Shown: piece by piece, positions 8,888 to 20,964 of the stretch
How positions within the stretch are numbered: position 1 is the stretch's first letter
Layout: each line of letters begins with the position of its first letter
DNA from: Coleophoma eucalyptorum
Lineage: Eukaryota > Ascomycota > Leotiomycetes > Helotiales > Dermateaceae
DNA length: 64,000 nt
Direction: 5' to 3'
NCBI GenBank assembly: GCA_026120035.1
Contig: JALRME010000014.1
Span: forward strand, 248,001 to 312,000
Translations under genes and position numbers: made by a program
The notes under the pieces: model-generated
Seen by the model: the letters and a program-made list of their open reading frames with translations, nothing else
Told to the model about the DNA's origin: nothing
Database searches by the model: none

Positions 8888-10823
8888 TCATGACTTCCAC
8901 CTTGAGAAGACGGCAACAAAGCTAGCACTCCCCGCAACAACGCACCACTCTCCGCCACGACTCCATGCAACTTGTCTGCCTACAAACTCCAATCCCTTTA
9001 CCACTTCCTCCCGATGAGGCAGCAGTTCCCTTGACGGATCAGTCATGCTGTACTTCGCATCCCAAATTTCCTTGGTCTTAATATTATCAACTTCATTTAG
9101 CTTCCCTATATCTCCCGCATCTTGCGCTTCTATGTTCGTTGAATTCGTTGACTCCGTATGTGTGCTACTTTCTCGAACTATATGCGTGGGTACTGATAAG
9201 TGCGATTTGATTGCTGAAGATTGCTTCCCATGTCGGTTGCGAGGCTTGAAGGTTGTAAGGAATTCTGGTCTTGACTTTTGCTGCAGCCCCGATGGTAAAT
9301 TTGAATACTCAAAGTATTCTTCGAGCCTGGCAAAATCCCAGAACATCATCTTAGAGCTATTGTTACACATGGCCAGTATCGTATGGCCTTCGGGCGTGGG
9401 CGATTGGAACAGCCCAAATCGCGTATAGAACAGATCGCTTTCCGGGTTGTGAAACTGTATCAGGCGAGTAAAGTGCGTATGTGGCGGCATGGTTGGGCTA
9501 AACGTGTTTGCGGTTGCAGGTATATATGATGAACTGCTAGGGGTGAATGCTGAGCGAGTACTTCGCTGCGTATCGTGTGTCGTTGGCTCAGATGCTGGTG
9601 GTGGAGGTGGGTTGTTCGACGAAAAGCCGTTGATGGCCCAGAGAACAATTGGATCTTTCGCAGCCTTGGAAATGATCAGATCATGGTAGAATGATACACT
9701 TCATCGATTTATCAGCCTTGTAGAGATGGAGTCGTTGACAATACTAACCAATCCACGATGTCGTCGTGAACCTCTGAAGTTGAGAAATGAGGGTAGTGAA
9801 TTCTGGTTGGATGATCAGTGCCAGTATTTTCATCCGGCAGCTCTGGTAAAGTCCACTACCTTGAATTAGCATGTATTTTGCTGTACAACAGTTAACTCAA
9901 CCAACCAGATTTATGATACGCTCTATCCCAGCAGAGAGAATGTATCTGCCACTCTCATGCCATGCCTGTTCTCCTCATAAGAATAGGCCGGTAGTAGCTC
10001 ACGAAACTCTTACCAGAGTGAAAATCTTATCTTTGTGGCCGCCTCCAGCAAGAATTGCGGCGCATGGCTGGTGCTTGTGAGCTGGATCCAGACTCCATAC
10101 TCTGATAGTATAATCATCAGAAGTGGATGCGATAATCTGGGGATTGGTAGGGCAAATTGCGAGCCAGTTGATATCCTAGAATCCTATCAGTATTAGTGGT
10201 GCCTAAATCGGAGAGTACCCACGCCACCATGGCCCGTAAGCTCCTATGTGTTGTCAGCTCTGGAGACCTATATTGAAAATGCGGGCTTGTCACACCTGTA
10301 CTATCTTGCCTTCTATGACATCAAAGATCTTGATTTTGGCACCCTTCCCCGCTGCACAGACGAGGGGAGCTCCGGTTGCTAGATCCTTGGTCCAAGTACA
10401 ATAATAGAAATCCTCATCTTCTTCCTCATCTTTGAAGACTCTGATGACCTCCACCGTATCAGATTTAGTCTTTCCAGCCGGCCGTGCAACGGTTATCTGG
10501 AAATGAACGGTCAGTAGGAATTCAACATTCCCCCGGTGCAGTAATCATACGTATCTCGAGCCGGTAACTGCAAACACTGGGTCTTCACCCGGTTTGGAGT
10601 AGGGGAAGAAGCTAACAGACCAGTTGTCTGAGACGAGAATTAGTGAGTCCGATTGGCCTAAAATGCGGAGAGACTACAGACCTTTTGGTTGGCCCTGGAT
10701 CTCCTCTTAGATTGGTTCTTCGGCATTCGAAGTTCTTCAGGTTGAGTTCCAACTTACAGGCCACAGCTGATAAGCATCCCTCAGGTGAGGGAGCTCCCAA
10801 TGAGTTCTCTCCTCCGAGGCCAT
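8888..10823 (-). CDS. EED: EED-like WD40 subunit of Polycomb repressive complex 2
   Basis: Eight exons, 1542 nt, 513 residues: 10758-10823, 10551-10673, 10296-10496, 10223-10243 (only 21 nt), 10014-10175, 9902-9965, 9749-9842, 8888-9698. The product aligns in order with metazoan EED: a block ending DEDFYYCTWTKD, then GKGAKIKIFDVIEGKIVQ, ELTGHGGDINWLAICP, DDYTIRVWSL, a GGGHKDKIFTL segment, the conserved HYPHFSTSEVHDDIVDCV and ISKAAKDPIVLWAI. EED is the propeller of PRC2 that reads H3K27 trimethylation and supports H3K27 methylation by the EZH2-type methyltransferase; filamentous fungi such as Neurospora have it. Odd features are a proline-rich insert of roughly 45 residues after the 'WAINGF' strand and a long disordered insert before the last blade, which ends CVVAGSASFVAVF. 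EED's partners (EZH2 and SUZ12 homologues) are not in the window. Confidence 0.88.
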
Positions 10824-13800
10824 GCTTTCAAGCGACGGTTAAATCAGCATCAGAGATTGACAACCAAAAATCTAAGGCAAGAAACACGGCTACACCGACG
10901 GCAGTAGAGAACTTTGCACGCCGTATAGAGCCAAACTTGATTCTATGCTTTTGGCTTTAATCGTTCCAAGTGAGCTGAGACTATGGAGCATGTATGTTAG
11001 CCATTCTGATACATGGAAGCGAGGGTATCAGCGATCATGTTTGATGATAGGCTTGGGAGGTCCTGCAGCAACGAGACGAGAGCTGCAGCTGTTCCCAATG
11101 AATTTGTCATTGCTCACAAAGATAGTCGCTGCCACGAACGCAGCACGCTCCAGGCTTCAGGATTTCTACAGCTAAGCGAGAGGACATGAAGCAAGGGATT
11201 GACATGTATTTCGAATATCTCTCCTACTTACCGGGTAATTGAGTTCGGTGCAGCTTCCACTGACGCAAAACAACGGTCAAGTTTGAGTGACAGGAGTCTA
11301 ATCTTATCGCCCTGGCCAGTCGTGCCAGTCAGAGGCCAAGCTCAGCTGGAGAGCAAGAGCAAGCGACGATGCCTTACTGCAGTGCCACAAGGGTTCAACG
11401 GTTGAATATTGGAAAACCCTTAATCAGATGATGGGTTGAGCCTTGCAGAAGTGCGTGTTACGTATGACACTAGAAAACGGGTACACTGCATCAAGCACAA
11501 GCTCTAAAAGGGATGTCCGAGAGGACTCGCTGGTGCTTGTTTCTTGCGAAGCTGCGAGAAAAAGAAAAGAGCACAATCGACGATGGTCTGCGTTGCTCTC
11601 GCGACAGTTCGCAGGTTTGCAGCAGTGAGGAAATTGCGTTCGTTGCATCGGCCTCTAGCGAATCGGGTCGCCGACGTCCGGAGCTTCAAACCAAGCGTGA
11701 TGGGGAGGGTTTCTACAGTACTGCACCTTTCATTACGGCGTGAATTCTCTTTCTCTATCCGCAACGGCCTGGAATTGCGTCCTTAGCTGGCTGGGTGGGC
11801 TCCGGCTTTTCCGTGTTGTGATGATGATGTGCCGCTGCATTTTCACTCCGGCTGCTGCTACTATTGCTGCTGCTTTTTTTCCGTCCCATCTTTCAGTCTT
11901 TTCCCTGTGCATTCCCTTCTTTTTGTATCCATGCCCGCGCCTGCGCCTGCGCCTTCCGCCCCTCCACCCCTCCACCCTCCGCGCTAGAATTCGGCTTGAT
12001 GGGCACGACTGGTTCTAATCCGATTCTACCGCCTAAGCTTCTTCTCCGCTCGCTCTCTGCTCGTTAACGACCTGGTAAGGAGCATGCAGCAACTGTCCTG
12101 CTCCTTCGACATCCACTTTTCCGTGTGACACCCCTTCCCACGAGGACCCCTAGTCGATCCTGGCACTAACTCCCACACCACGCACAATGGCTTCCATGTC
12201 GGCCGTCTATTCTGGAAGCAGGAGCAGTCTCAGGGCCACCGCGAATGGGATGTCACCGCGCCGTCGTCCGGTCTGTGCGCAACGAGGTGCAGCATCAGGA
12301 TGGGATGCCGCCGACTGGGGAAATGCCAGATATTATGCTTCCTTTTGCTGTTTCCAGCTGCGCCGGGATTCACGTCCAAGATGATCTCCCGCCAGGCTGT
12401 GCCCTTACTACAGGCACCAAACGTGCCAGCCACGGCGCCTCTGGGGGCTGCAAGCCGTCGGTGCTACGGCTTAAAAGCCACTTAGTACATCCTCCTGACC
12501 TGTTTGAAGCTTTGAGGCCTTAGGAATGGAATGGGCATTGTGTGAAGGGTCAGGGAGGCAGTGGAGAAGAAGATGCGCCATGCTGTCACAAAACAGGGGA
12601 CTTGGGTTTGGAACGAGGAAACATTGCAGCAGAAACATTGGGTTACTGGGTGATAGTCCGAGGTTCTTGAGGACTTCTAAGTTCTGCCTCGGCGTGAACT
12701 CCCGAGGACGTCATTAGAATCTCGATGATTGCGGATAGTCCTCAGCCACAGAGATGATGTGTATCCTCAGAGGTACAGGGTACAGAAATTCGAGCACAGT
12801 AGGCCAGTTCTAAACGAGCAGCCAGCGCTGCAGACCGACTTTCGTTGGTCCGCAGAATAAGTTTGGATGTGGGAATCTATAGGAGACCTACCTATCGCAC
12901 ACAAGCACAAGGCACTATCCGCGCTGCCGTTGAGTAGCAGCTTGGTTGAGAAGGCTGATGAGAAATTGTACAGGTCGTTCCAATGCAAGACTGTATGTAG
13001 GTAAGTCAAGCCAGTGAGAGAGCATCCAAGCCAAGGGCCTTGCTCGTAGCGACGGTGCCCTGCAACATCCCAATTACGTCATTTACCGCTCGGCTATTCG
13101 TATCGTTTAGGGATGTAGCTTTTCATGATCCATCACTTCCCGGCTGGAAGGAAATGAGCGGGACTCTGCAACAGGAGAGATAAAAAGCAAAGAAAGGGAC
13201 CTCCTACAGATGATGAATGAAAAAGCAACCATGCGGACACGAGCCCGGCAGTAAGAATTTGGTTCATCGGCGATGCAGTAGTTTCAATGGTGAAGGTGGT
13301 AGGGCCGAAAGCCATGAAAGGCACTGGGCGTTTGTCCTGGCATGCTAAGTTCTGCCTATCACTCTTATAATAAGCCGAAGGGCTAAAGTTAAACTGCCTC
13401 ACCCTGAAAGCCATGGCACGAGGCAAAGGCAGAGGTGGAGGGCAGAGAGAGGCAGGCACCGCAGGCAAAGACAAGCTAGCCGAACTATGTCGTTGCTCAT
13501 GAGGTGCATCAAGACCAAGTGCGTCAATATAGGCCTCTACAAAGCCACCAGAGAGATTGTCACATCACACCATTACAAACCCCCTTGAGTCTTCATGGCT
13601 CATTTCGTCTAACGAACGAACGAACGATATCCGATCTCCGATGCCCTCTGAATGGGCTCTTGAGGCAAGTGGCTGTAGCTTCGGGATGATCAACAAACCC
13701 ACTTCAAAGCCCCGGGGAAAGTCAAGCAACCTACCCTGTGGCTGGAGTCTGCTGCCGCTGAATGAATCTCGTTCTGTCGCTTCCTCGTTCTGCCTCTCCT

Positions 13801-13992
13801 CACCACCCTCGGTGGCACAATGCTAGTAGTGCTAGTAATCGGAAAGGTAGTAGTAAGAGTAAGAGTAAGGGTAATATTAGGCGTAATAGGCCTCCTGTCA
13901 CCAATCACTTCTCCTCCACTTGTCGTCGTCTGCTCCTCCTTCCTACCACTGACCTCAATTGCTATTTGTGACGGCCACTTTGGGTTTCCACT

Positions 13993-14027
13993 TGCCTGCC
14001 TGCCTGCCTGCCTGCCTTCCTGCCTGC
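13993..14027. repeat. (TGCC)n microsatellite
   Basis: Six perfect TGCC units at 13993-14016 followed by TTCC, TGCC, TGCG. Confidence 0.85.
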
Positions 14028-14683
14028 GTTCCTCCTCTGCTTCCACCACCCTGGACCTGGACCCGGAACCTAGACCTTGTCGTCCGTCGCGCTCACTCTC
14101 ACACCAACCGTTAACCCGCATATTTCACTTCCCACAACACCTTCCTTACCTTTTCTCTTGGGACCTCCATTCCCTGAGCCTCTTCATGGACCTCTTTTCG
14201 TCTTCCTGCTGCATCTACTCTGCCTGTTTGCTCAAGCCGAGTTATCTTGAATTTCACCTCGGACCTTGGACTCTCTGCCCACCAACCAACGCGCCGGCTC
14301 GGCTGGACTGACGAAGAGCTTCTACCAGCTGCCACCAACACCTGCATGGGCGCCTGCATTTGCTTTTGACTGAATCGTCGATCGTCTTTTGGCAGGGCCC
14401 GCTCTTGTTTCGCACAAAGCCCTGATGTTGGGCAGCGGTTGTGGAGTCCGTCCTCTCGAATTATCTTTGTGCGGAGAGGTGAAGGAAAAAACTTAGACCA
14501 TCAATGCTTTCCTGTGCTTGGGCCCTGCATATTTTCCTCCCACCCCCATGCTCAACCTCGACCGACACAACTCTCGGGCATATAAATCGGTCTTCCTACC
14601 CGCACTCGTATGGATTCGTGGATCATCAGGTCAATGAGCCTTTAAATTCTGCAGCTTTTCAAGCATCTTCCCTGTATCACGGT

Positions 14684-14707
14684 CATTGAACATTGAACAT
14701 TGAACAT
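14684..14707. repeat. CATTGAA x3 tandem repeat
   Basis: Three consecutive copies of the heptamer CATTGAA plus a partial fourth, about 300 nt upstream of the PAS gene start. Confidence 0.85.
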
Positions 14708-15004
14708 TTCACCGTGCAGCGTACCACCGAGATAGTATCACGACCGCTGCTGCCATCCGCAGATTTTCTATCTCATCCTTATTCGGACCACCCTTGAGGC
14801 GAAGAACCGAAGCTCGCCCTTTATCTGGCACACGAGAGCTGCCTGTGTATTTTCAATCAAAAAGCAATATATTTCTCCACCGGCACTCCAACATCTGCAG
14901 AATCTCCCACACAACTTTTGATTGTCGATAGGCGCCTAACAAACCCTCTTCTTCTGAAGAACTGAGCATCTTATTAGAGATACAAACGCCAGCCTTTCTT
15001 CAAA

Positions 15005-17323
15005 ATGGAGACCACCTTCATGACCATTCATAGTAAGTTTGAAATCGGTCCCTATCATCCTACCTCAGCATGGTCGACTTAGTTTCTCCTTGCAACACTT
15101 CTTCCGCTTGCCTTTTATGCATGCACTTAATTATCCTTACCATCATGATAATGGCTCGAAGCCATATATGATAAGCCTGTGGAACTGGTACCAGAAGCCC
15201 CCCGCCCCCACTGTGTAACACCAGTATTCCATTTGTTTATCAATCCTTCATCCTTCACACTTCCTACACTTTACGTGGCCAAGATCTGGGCTAACTTGAG
15301 TGATGATTTGTCTCAGACCTGACATCAGAGGCTAATATTCAGTGGGCTTCTGAGTCGATTACCGAGGTTCTTGGCTATGAGCCAGAAGAGGTTATCGGCA
15401 AGTCATGTTTCGAGTATTTTCATCCCGATGAGATTCCTTTCGCTCGTAAGGTCCACAGCAAAGGTGTAATGCTGGACAAGGCGGCGGTACTGCATTATGC
15501 ACAGATCAAAGCCAGTAACAATTTGTGGGTTTCATGCGAATGTGTCTTCACCATCGTCCATGATGTACTTGTTGCTTGTACCAGTATTTACAGAGGTTCG
15601 CCGAGAAATGAGTGTAAGTCTGTCTTCATCCCAGAGATGAATATATGCTAACTTCAAAAAAGTACGTGCTGCGAAAGCACCTTCCATCCGCCGCATTTTC
15701 TCGTCATCCCCCAAGGATCCGCGTTACCACATGTTGGAGGAGCTATCCGTCAGGTTCAGATCTGCTCCCCAACCATCGCTCCATGAACCCCGCGCGGCCC
15801 TGATCTTGAATCGATTCTCTCACAATCTTTACATCTTGTATGCAACCAATGCCGTCTCTAATATCTTGGGCTTGAGTGCAGATGAAATCACAGGCAAATC
15901 ATTCTATGAATGTATTCAAGACGACTGTCGTCTTGACGCAATCCGTGTTCTGGAGAGTGCAAAAGCCAATGACTCGATTGCATATCTTCGATTCAGATAC
16001 CTTGATCCTCGTATTGCTGATATAGCTGCTCAAAATGACCAAGAGATGCAGGATGCCGTCCAGAGCAGTGACTCTGAGGATGGTGGAGTTGAACTTCACA
16101 GCAACAGAGACTCGTCTTCCAATGGTCTGAGCATTGCCCCTCCAGCAGACACTTCGAATAGCTCTAGCGACGATGCACCTCGTTACAGCTCCTCTGCAGG
16201 GTCGAACCCACCTACAAAGCGAACTTCTTCCGGTGGCAGTTCTGAAATGGACCATACTGGTACAGTGGTTTTCGATCAAGTCCCAGAAGCTCGATCATCG
16301 ACATCGTCCCTTCCGCTATCGGCTCGCTCCCGCATGGGAACCTCTGGTCCACGTTCTGTTGAGCCTGTTCCCGAGGTCATCGAGATTGAGGCAGTCATAT
16401 CATGTACATCCGACGGGCTAGTTGCTGTGCTACGTCGTGCGAGACCATTGATTGTGGATGGCCAACAAGTTAACGCGAGTCCCCAGTCCGCCGGTGTATT
16501 CGCTGCACCTTGGGGTGCCAATCCTATTCATCCTCACCAATTCCAACCGGAGGATCCTCGACTGCAGTTCCGACATGGCTTCTCTCCTAACCCAGAACCT
16601 GCAAGACCATCAATTGAAGTCGGCGGCCCCTCTCAAGACTCGTTCATGAATGCTATTCGTGAAACCGCTGTGTTCGCATGGTCTCTTGCTGGTATCAACG
16701 GTAACATTGCTTCATACGGTCATGGAACTCCTAGAGGCGAAGCTCAACCTCCAGGAGGACTGCCCATCTGGGATCCTCGTGCCCAACCGGGTAGTTATGT
16801 GCCTCCAGAGAATCAAGCGCTGGAACGTTGGATTCATGTTGATCAAAGAACAAGAGAGTATGGGCACGATCACACACTCCCTTACCAGTTCCGCTGGCAT
16901 CAAGAGCAAAGCTTGCAATACTATCCTGGCTATGGTGTTGGGATATCCCAACCCCTACGACAACAGCCCGCGTACCAAGGGCGCTTTGCTCAAAACTATC
17001 GAAACCCTGGTTATGATGTTTACTATAATATTTACCATAACCCGAATTCTCAAATGATGCATTCGCGCGATCCAAGCACCTTTTCCCAAGCACCCACTGC
17101 TGGGCCTGGTTATCTCCAAAATGTCTACGGCCAGGACAACCCAGGGTACGGGCAGATGAATGCTGGATATGGTGAAGGGTACCAAGGATCTGGTTATGGC
17201 CAGATGGGTGGCTCTCGGGAGAACAACGACTCTGGTATGCATACACCTAACAGCTATGACCGAGGTCAGGGGAACAGTTCGAATGATAGCGCAATGGGTG
17301 GCAATCAGCCATGGTATCAGTGA
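15005..17323 (+). CDS. PAS-domain protein with GYGQ-rich C-terminal tail
   Basis: Three exons: 15005-15032, 15317-15613, 15663-17323; 1986 nt, 661 residues. A first PAS fold covers about residues 8-105 (SESITEVLGYEPEEVIGKSCFEYFHPDE). A second PAS-like segment lies about residues 150-225 (LGLSADEITGKSFYECIQDD). The cysteine motif of light-sensing LOV domains (NCRFLQ type) is absent, so flavin photochemistry is unlikely. A Ser-rich linker follows, and the last third is rich in Gly, Tyr, Gln, Asn and Pro, with GYGQ and GYG repeats near residues 500-650, resembling prion-like low-complexity domains. I see no zinc finger, bHLH or kinase domain. A role as a signalling or transcription co-factor is inference. 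The gene has a long first intron (284 nt) and a long gene-free upstream region. Confidence 0.85.
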
Positions 17324-18114
17324 GATAGGCCCTTGGCCATTCTATATGACTCTGGAGAGAAGGTGCAGGAAATTGTAGCGTAAATATCTCTCGTTTAATT
17401 CTTTTGGGCTGGTTTTCTTGGTGAAGGATATACCTCTTTTTTGCTTGGTAGGTGCAGGTATTTGGGTCGAGTTCCCGCTGGAGATAATGACGGGTCTTAA
17501 CTCAGCGCTCCTCTTTGATAGGGTGAGAATCTGGGATATTGGGAAATATAAGGACATGAATCAAATACGAATGACTCTTTGAAATGATGCTGTGTATTTT
17601 CGAGACTGCTTCTTTCTTTCTGGCATGCCTACTGAAGTCTACGTTCATTGTGTGCATAATCAATGATGCTCACGAATTTAGCATGTAATTAATTGCGCGA
17701 GTGTCGAGGGGAGTTCCTTTCCTATTTCGCTGATCTCAGCTCGGCCCAGACAGATAAACAGATATATAATTGAGACTGCTCGATCTGCTCTACTTCGTCA
17801 GTATGTATACAGATCTCCGAGATACGAACGCTAGAAAGGTCTTGGTTCAACGTTATGCATGGGTGCTGATTGCCATGTAAGCTAGGCTACAGATGTTGTT
17901 CAATAGGAGAGAGAGAGGACATCAGCGACGAGAGGGTGCGCAAAGGGGATAGAATAGGAAGTCCAGCAGCCCACAACGCTTTGAAATGCATTCACTCGCT
18001 CAGAGAAAAAAGCAAGAAGCCATCCAGTAAGTACAAGATGAGAAAAGTAAACCTCCCAAGTAAGCAATGAAAGACAGGAATAAAGTCCACGCTGATGCGA
18101 TTCCACCTATTGAT
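17324..18114. other. Convergent 3' region
   Basis: About 790 nt between the 3' ends of the PAS gene and the F-box gene. No coding signal; contains both terminators by position. Confidence 0.6.
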
Positions 18115-19872
18115 TTATCGCATCCCAAAACCCGCCCAATCCTCTTCAGCTCTCCTTCGAATCTCCTTACTTCTCCTTTCTTCTTTGCCATCGTCCCACC
18201 GCGTTGTATATTTCCCAGAAACCTCCTCCCCCTCAGAGCCCAACACTCCACATTGCAACACCCTCAATTTCACGACCTCTTCCACCTCAGCCCATAACTC
18301 GCGCTCCCTCCTCTTGCTCAATGCGTTCTCAAACTTAAATGCGCGCCCACGCTCGAAAGCATCGCGGATGCTACCTTTTGTCCATGTAATGATTTCTGGA
18401 TGTTGCTTCTCATCGGGGTTTGCGTTGTTAATTGAGGCGATAGTGCTGGATATTGGTTGGAGGATATGCGAGGAACCTGGTGTGAAGTGCCGTCGCCATT
18501 GGGCATCGCCACACATCTCGCCTCGGCCTAGTGAGAGCCATTTTGTTAGGATGATAGCCATTCCTTGTGCGCCGTGGTTAATAGGGTTGGTGTCGATGAC
18601 AAACTCAGTTTCACAGTAGAGACATTGCTGGATGCCGATACAGAAGTCACAGCCAACAGCTGCAAGAGTTGTGCCAATTCGCTTTGGAGAAATATGTCTT
18701 AAACGGCAGCGTAGGACTTCATCGAGGCTTTTTCTCGTGATGTTTTGCTGATCATCTTGGCCGTGCAAAATATGATTTAGGTCTGGATCTCCAAATACAA
18801 GATGTCCACATATAATAGATTTGGGACCGAGGAGCGTGCTCGTTGGGTAAACAGTGAATGATGCCGACGGAAAGAGAATCCAGTACTGGCTCCGAACTAG
18901 GAAAGAATCATTGTTGATGTGACATTTGGTGCTTGTATGATGAACCTGTGTTAGGTCTGCACTGTGGAAAGTCTTACTCCAGGATAGTGAGTGCAGGAAG
19001 CTTTGATCGCAGTCGTTATTGCGGCTTAACTTCATGGCCTGCTGAAGGTGCGGGAAGGTAAAACCATCATAAATTACCTTTCCTACGCCCAAGTGTCCAT
19101 CCTCCAATTCACATTCTCTTAATTCAGAGAAACCCTTTGCTGCCGTCTTTCGGCTGGGTCGATGTAATGTGATACAGCGGCCACATCGGATCATGTCAGG
19201 AACGTCTCTGCCCAGTAGTTCCAAGACCTGTCGTCTCTCTTTGACTAGCTTCTCGTTCACGACCCATTCCTTCCTGCACCTGCAGCCATCTGAACTACAC
19301 CTTCTCAACAGCTCCCCCTTTTCAGACCTTGTCATACCGAAATCTATCAGTAATGATAGGCTTGAAGAACTCTGAACAGGCTGTGCAGGATCCCTTAATC
19401 TCATACCTAGTGGGGACTGCCAGTACCAGTGACTAAGGAGTACTTTTCTCTTATGAAGGCAGTGCCTGTATGGATTCCAGTACTCTTTATCCAGTGCAGC
19501 GTATATAAATTTGCAAGTGAGCGTGAAGACCGCTGCGGTTGGTCGGGGAAGAATGGTTGCAATCTGCTGTATGATTTCTTGGGGCAGTTTGAGTAGGGGG
19601 CATATCGGGATCTTCTCTAAGTGCCTCCTTGATCTCGAGATGGGAACATTATGTCTCTTGGATTTCCTCATTGCAAGGTTACTTTTTCTAGAAAAGCCCG
19701 GAACTTGAGGAAACACCTCCAAAAGTGCTCGAGATGAATCATCAAGAATAAACGGCTCTCGAGAAACGACTCGCTTTTGCTCCTTCACAATTCCCCTTAC
19801 ACTCGAACCAGACTGCAAGATAGTAGAAGTCATTTTGCAATCCTGTGGGAAGAAGCCACCTGCACTTCTCAC
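18115..19872 (-). CDS. F-box domain protein, function unknown
   Basis: Single exon, 585 residues from the first ATG; an in-frame ATG 13 codons downstream (start 19833) gives 572 residues and is equally plausible. An F-box-like segment at about residues 90-125 reads LLKLPQEIIQQIATILPRPTAA, followed by LTCKFIYAAL. The middle has paired cysteines (CRCRKEW, CGRCITLHRPSRK) and another Cys cluster at GCDFCIGIQQCLYC, the pattern seen in many fungal F-box proteins. The C-terminus is strongly charged (RRERELWAEVEE and KEERRSKEIRRR). It probably bridges a substrate to an SCF ubiquitin ligase, but nothing in the sequence names the substrate. It is divergent from the rhodanese gene across a 1.1 kb gap. 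Confidence 0.8.
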   Translation of the reverse strand: MRSAGGFFPQDCKMTSTILQSGSSVRGIVKEQKRVVSREPFILDDSSRALLEVFPQVPGFSRKSNLAMRKSKRHNVPISRSRRHLEKIPICPLLKLPQEIIQQIATILPRPTAAVFTLTCKFIYAALDKEYWNPYRHCLHKRKVLLSHWYWQSPLGMRLRDPAQPVQSSSSLSLLIDFGMTRSEKGELLRRCSSDGCRCRKEWVVNEKLVKERRQVLELLGRDVPDMIRCGRCITLHRPSRKTAAKGFSELRECELEDGHLGVGKVIYDGFTFPHLQQAMKLSRNNDCDQSFLHSLSWSKTFHSADLTQVHHTSTKCHINNDSFLVRSQYWILFPSASFTVYPTSTLLGPKSIICGHLVFGDPDLNHILHGQDDQQNITRKSLDEVLRCRLRHISPKRIGTTLAAVGCDFCIGIQQCLYCETEFVIDTNPINHGAQGMAIILTKWLSLGRGEMCGDAQWRRHFTPGSSHILQPISSTIASINNANPDEKQHPEIITWTKGSIRDAFERGRAFKFENALSKRRERELWAEVEEVVKLRVLQCGVLGSEGEEVSGKYTTRWDDGKEERRSKEIRRRAEEDWAGFGMR

Positions 19873-20964
19873 CTAAGAAACTTGGGCTGACATTATATAA
19901 TAAACAACAAAATAAAGAAACGAAGACCAAGTAGCTAAAGCCACATGATAGTACTATTGAAAAGTAGAACGACTCGTACAGAGCCTATGAACTCATAGGC
20001 GCTCTTGGATGGCTCGCTAGCACGAACTATGGCACAAAATCACGGACCCCACTCATGACTTAGGACGTTGGAAGAAACGGGGCCCTTGTACAGCTGAAAA
20101 AAGAAAAGCGCCTGATGCGACTAGGTCAGAATACCTAGACTAGAGAAGCTCTGCATCGTGCATCTTACAATAGATTAATTCGCGGTAGTATATGAAGGGA
20201 TGGAACCTCAATCTTTGCGCTCGAAGCGACCATTCGCGGTGACCCATCAACCATGAACTAAGCCATGTCAATTTTGAACGCTCGGGTACATATGTTGTGC
20301 ATGTTTGGAAAGTTGACAGCTCCAATGCAGAGTTCCTGTGTGGTCGACGAAGAAGAAGATAGGATGAATGAATTGCTTTTGTGCTTTAGGTCAGAAGGGG
20401 AAGAAGCCGGACATGGTCGAGGGTTTGGGGGTTGTTGGATATGATGCAGAGTCGAGACTGCAATGCCAACAACGCAGAGTGGGTTTCTACGGGGTGTCTT
20501 GCATGAGATGCAGGTGTCGTAGATGACATGACACGATATCAATGACTGATAGGATCGTTTCTTCCTGCTCTGATCACTTGGAAAAATCTGCAAATTTGAG
20601 CTCCGTCTCCATACCGTGGGTACGCGCCATTATGACCACTGAGCCACGATTTGACAAGAAAGGCTCAACAATCTGAATCCATGCACGAGCTGTGCGCTGC
20701 GCTGCGTGCTCGATCGATGAGAGGTTGCAGTGCAGCATCATCGATGCATTGTTTGCAGTTGGAATCCCAAGGCAAAGAAGATCATTTGATTTGGGATGGA
20801 GGAGGATGTCAAGCAAGAGCAGAAGTGGAAGTAAGCTGCTCGAATGGTGTGCAGGGATGCTGAAGTAGAAAATCTGGGGAAGTTCGCGAGACGAACGAAC
20901 AGCACCAAGCAACGTCAGAGCTCTTTCTTGACGAGCATTACAACACCACACCCCATCCTTTAAA
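19873..20964. other. Divergent intergenic region
   Basis: About 1.1 kb between the F-box gene and the rhodanese gene; should hold both promoters. Short frames at 20258-20593 and 20574-21062 on the reverse strand are not supported. Confidence 0.55.

Larger units (their letters stand above)
10824..15004. other. 4.2 kb gene-free stretch upstream of the PAS gene
   Basis: No frame in this stretch resembles a protein family. The many frames of 60-160 codons overlap on both strands, are low complexity (for example valine-arginine repeats at 13820-14000) or lack splice support. The base composition is not AT-rich, so it does not look like RIP-degraded transposon. It contains simple repeats near 13850-13890, 13993-14027 and 14684-14707 and pyrimidine-rich tracts over 14100-15000. 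It probably holds the EED promoter at the left end and a long promoter and leader of the PAS gene at the right end; an unannotated non-coding transcript is possible. Confidence 0.55.

Noticed and set aside
11424..11975. Overlapping frames of 60-90 codons on both strands at 11.4-12.0 kb
   Set aside because: Frames overlap in both directions, are Arg/Ser/Pro-rich, and none shows a domain or splice signal.
13690..14121. 143-codon reverse frame
   Set aside because: Low-complexity Gly/Arg/Thr content from the same microsatellite region.
13820..14311. 163-codon forward frame
   Set aside because: It opens with a Val/Arg repeat produced by a simple-sequence tract and crosses the TGCC microsatellite; no family resemblance.
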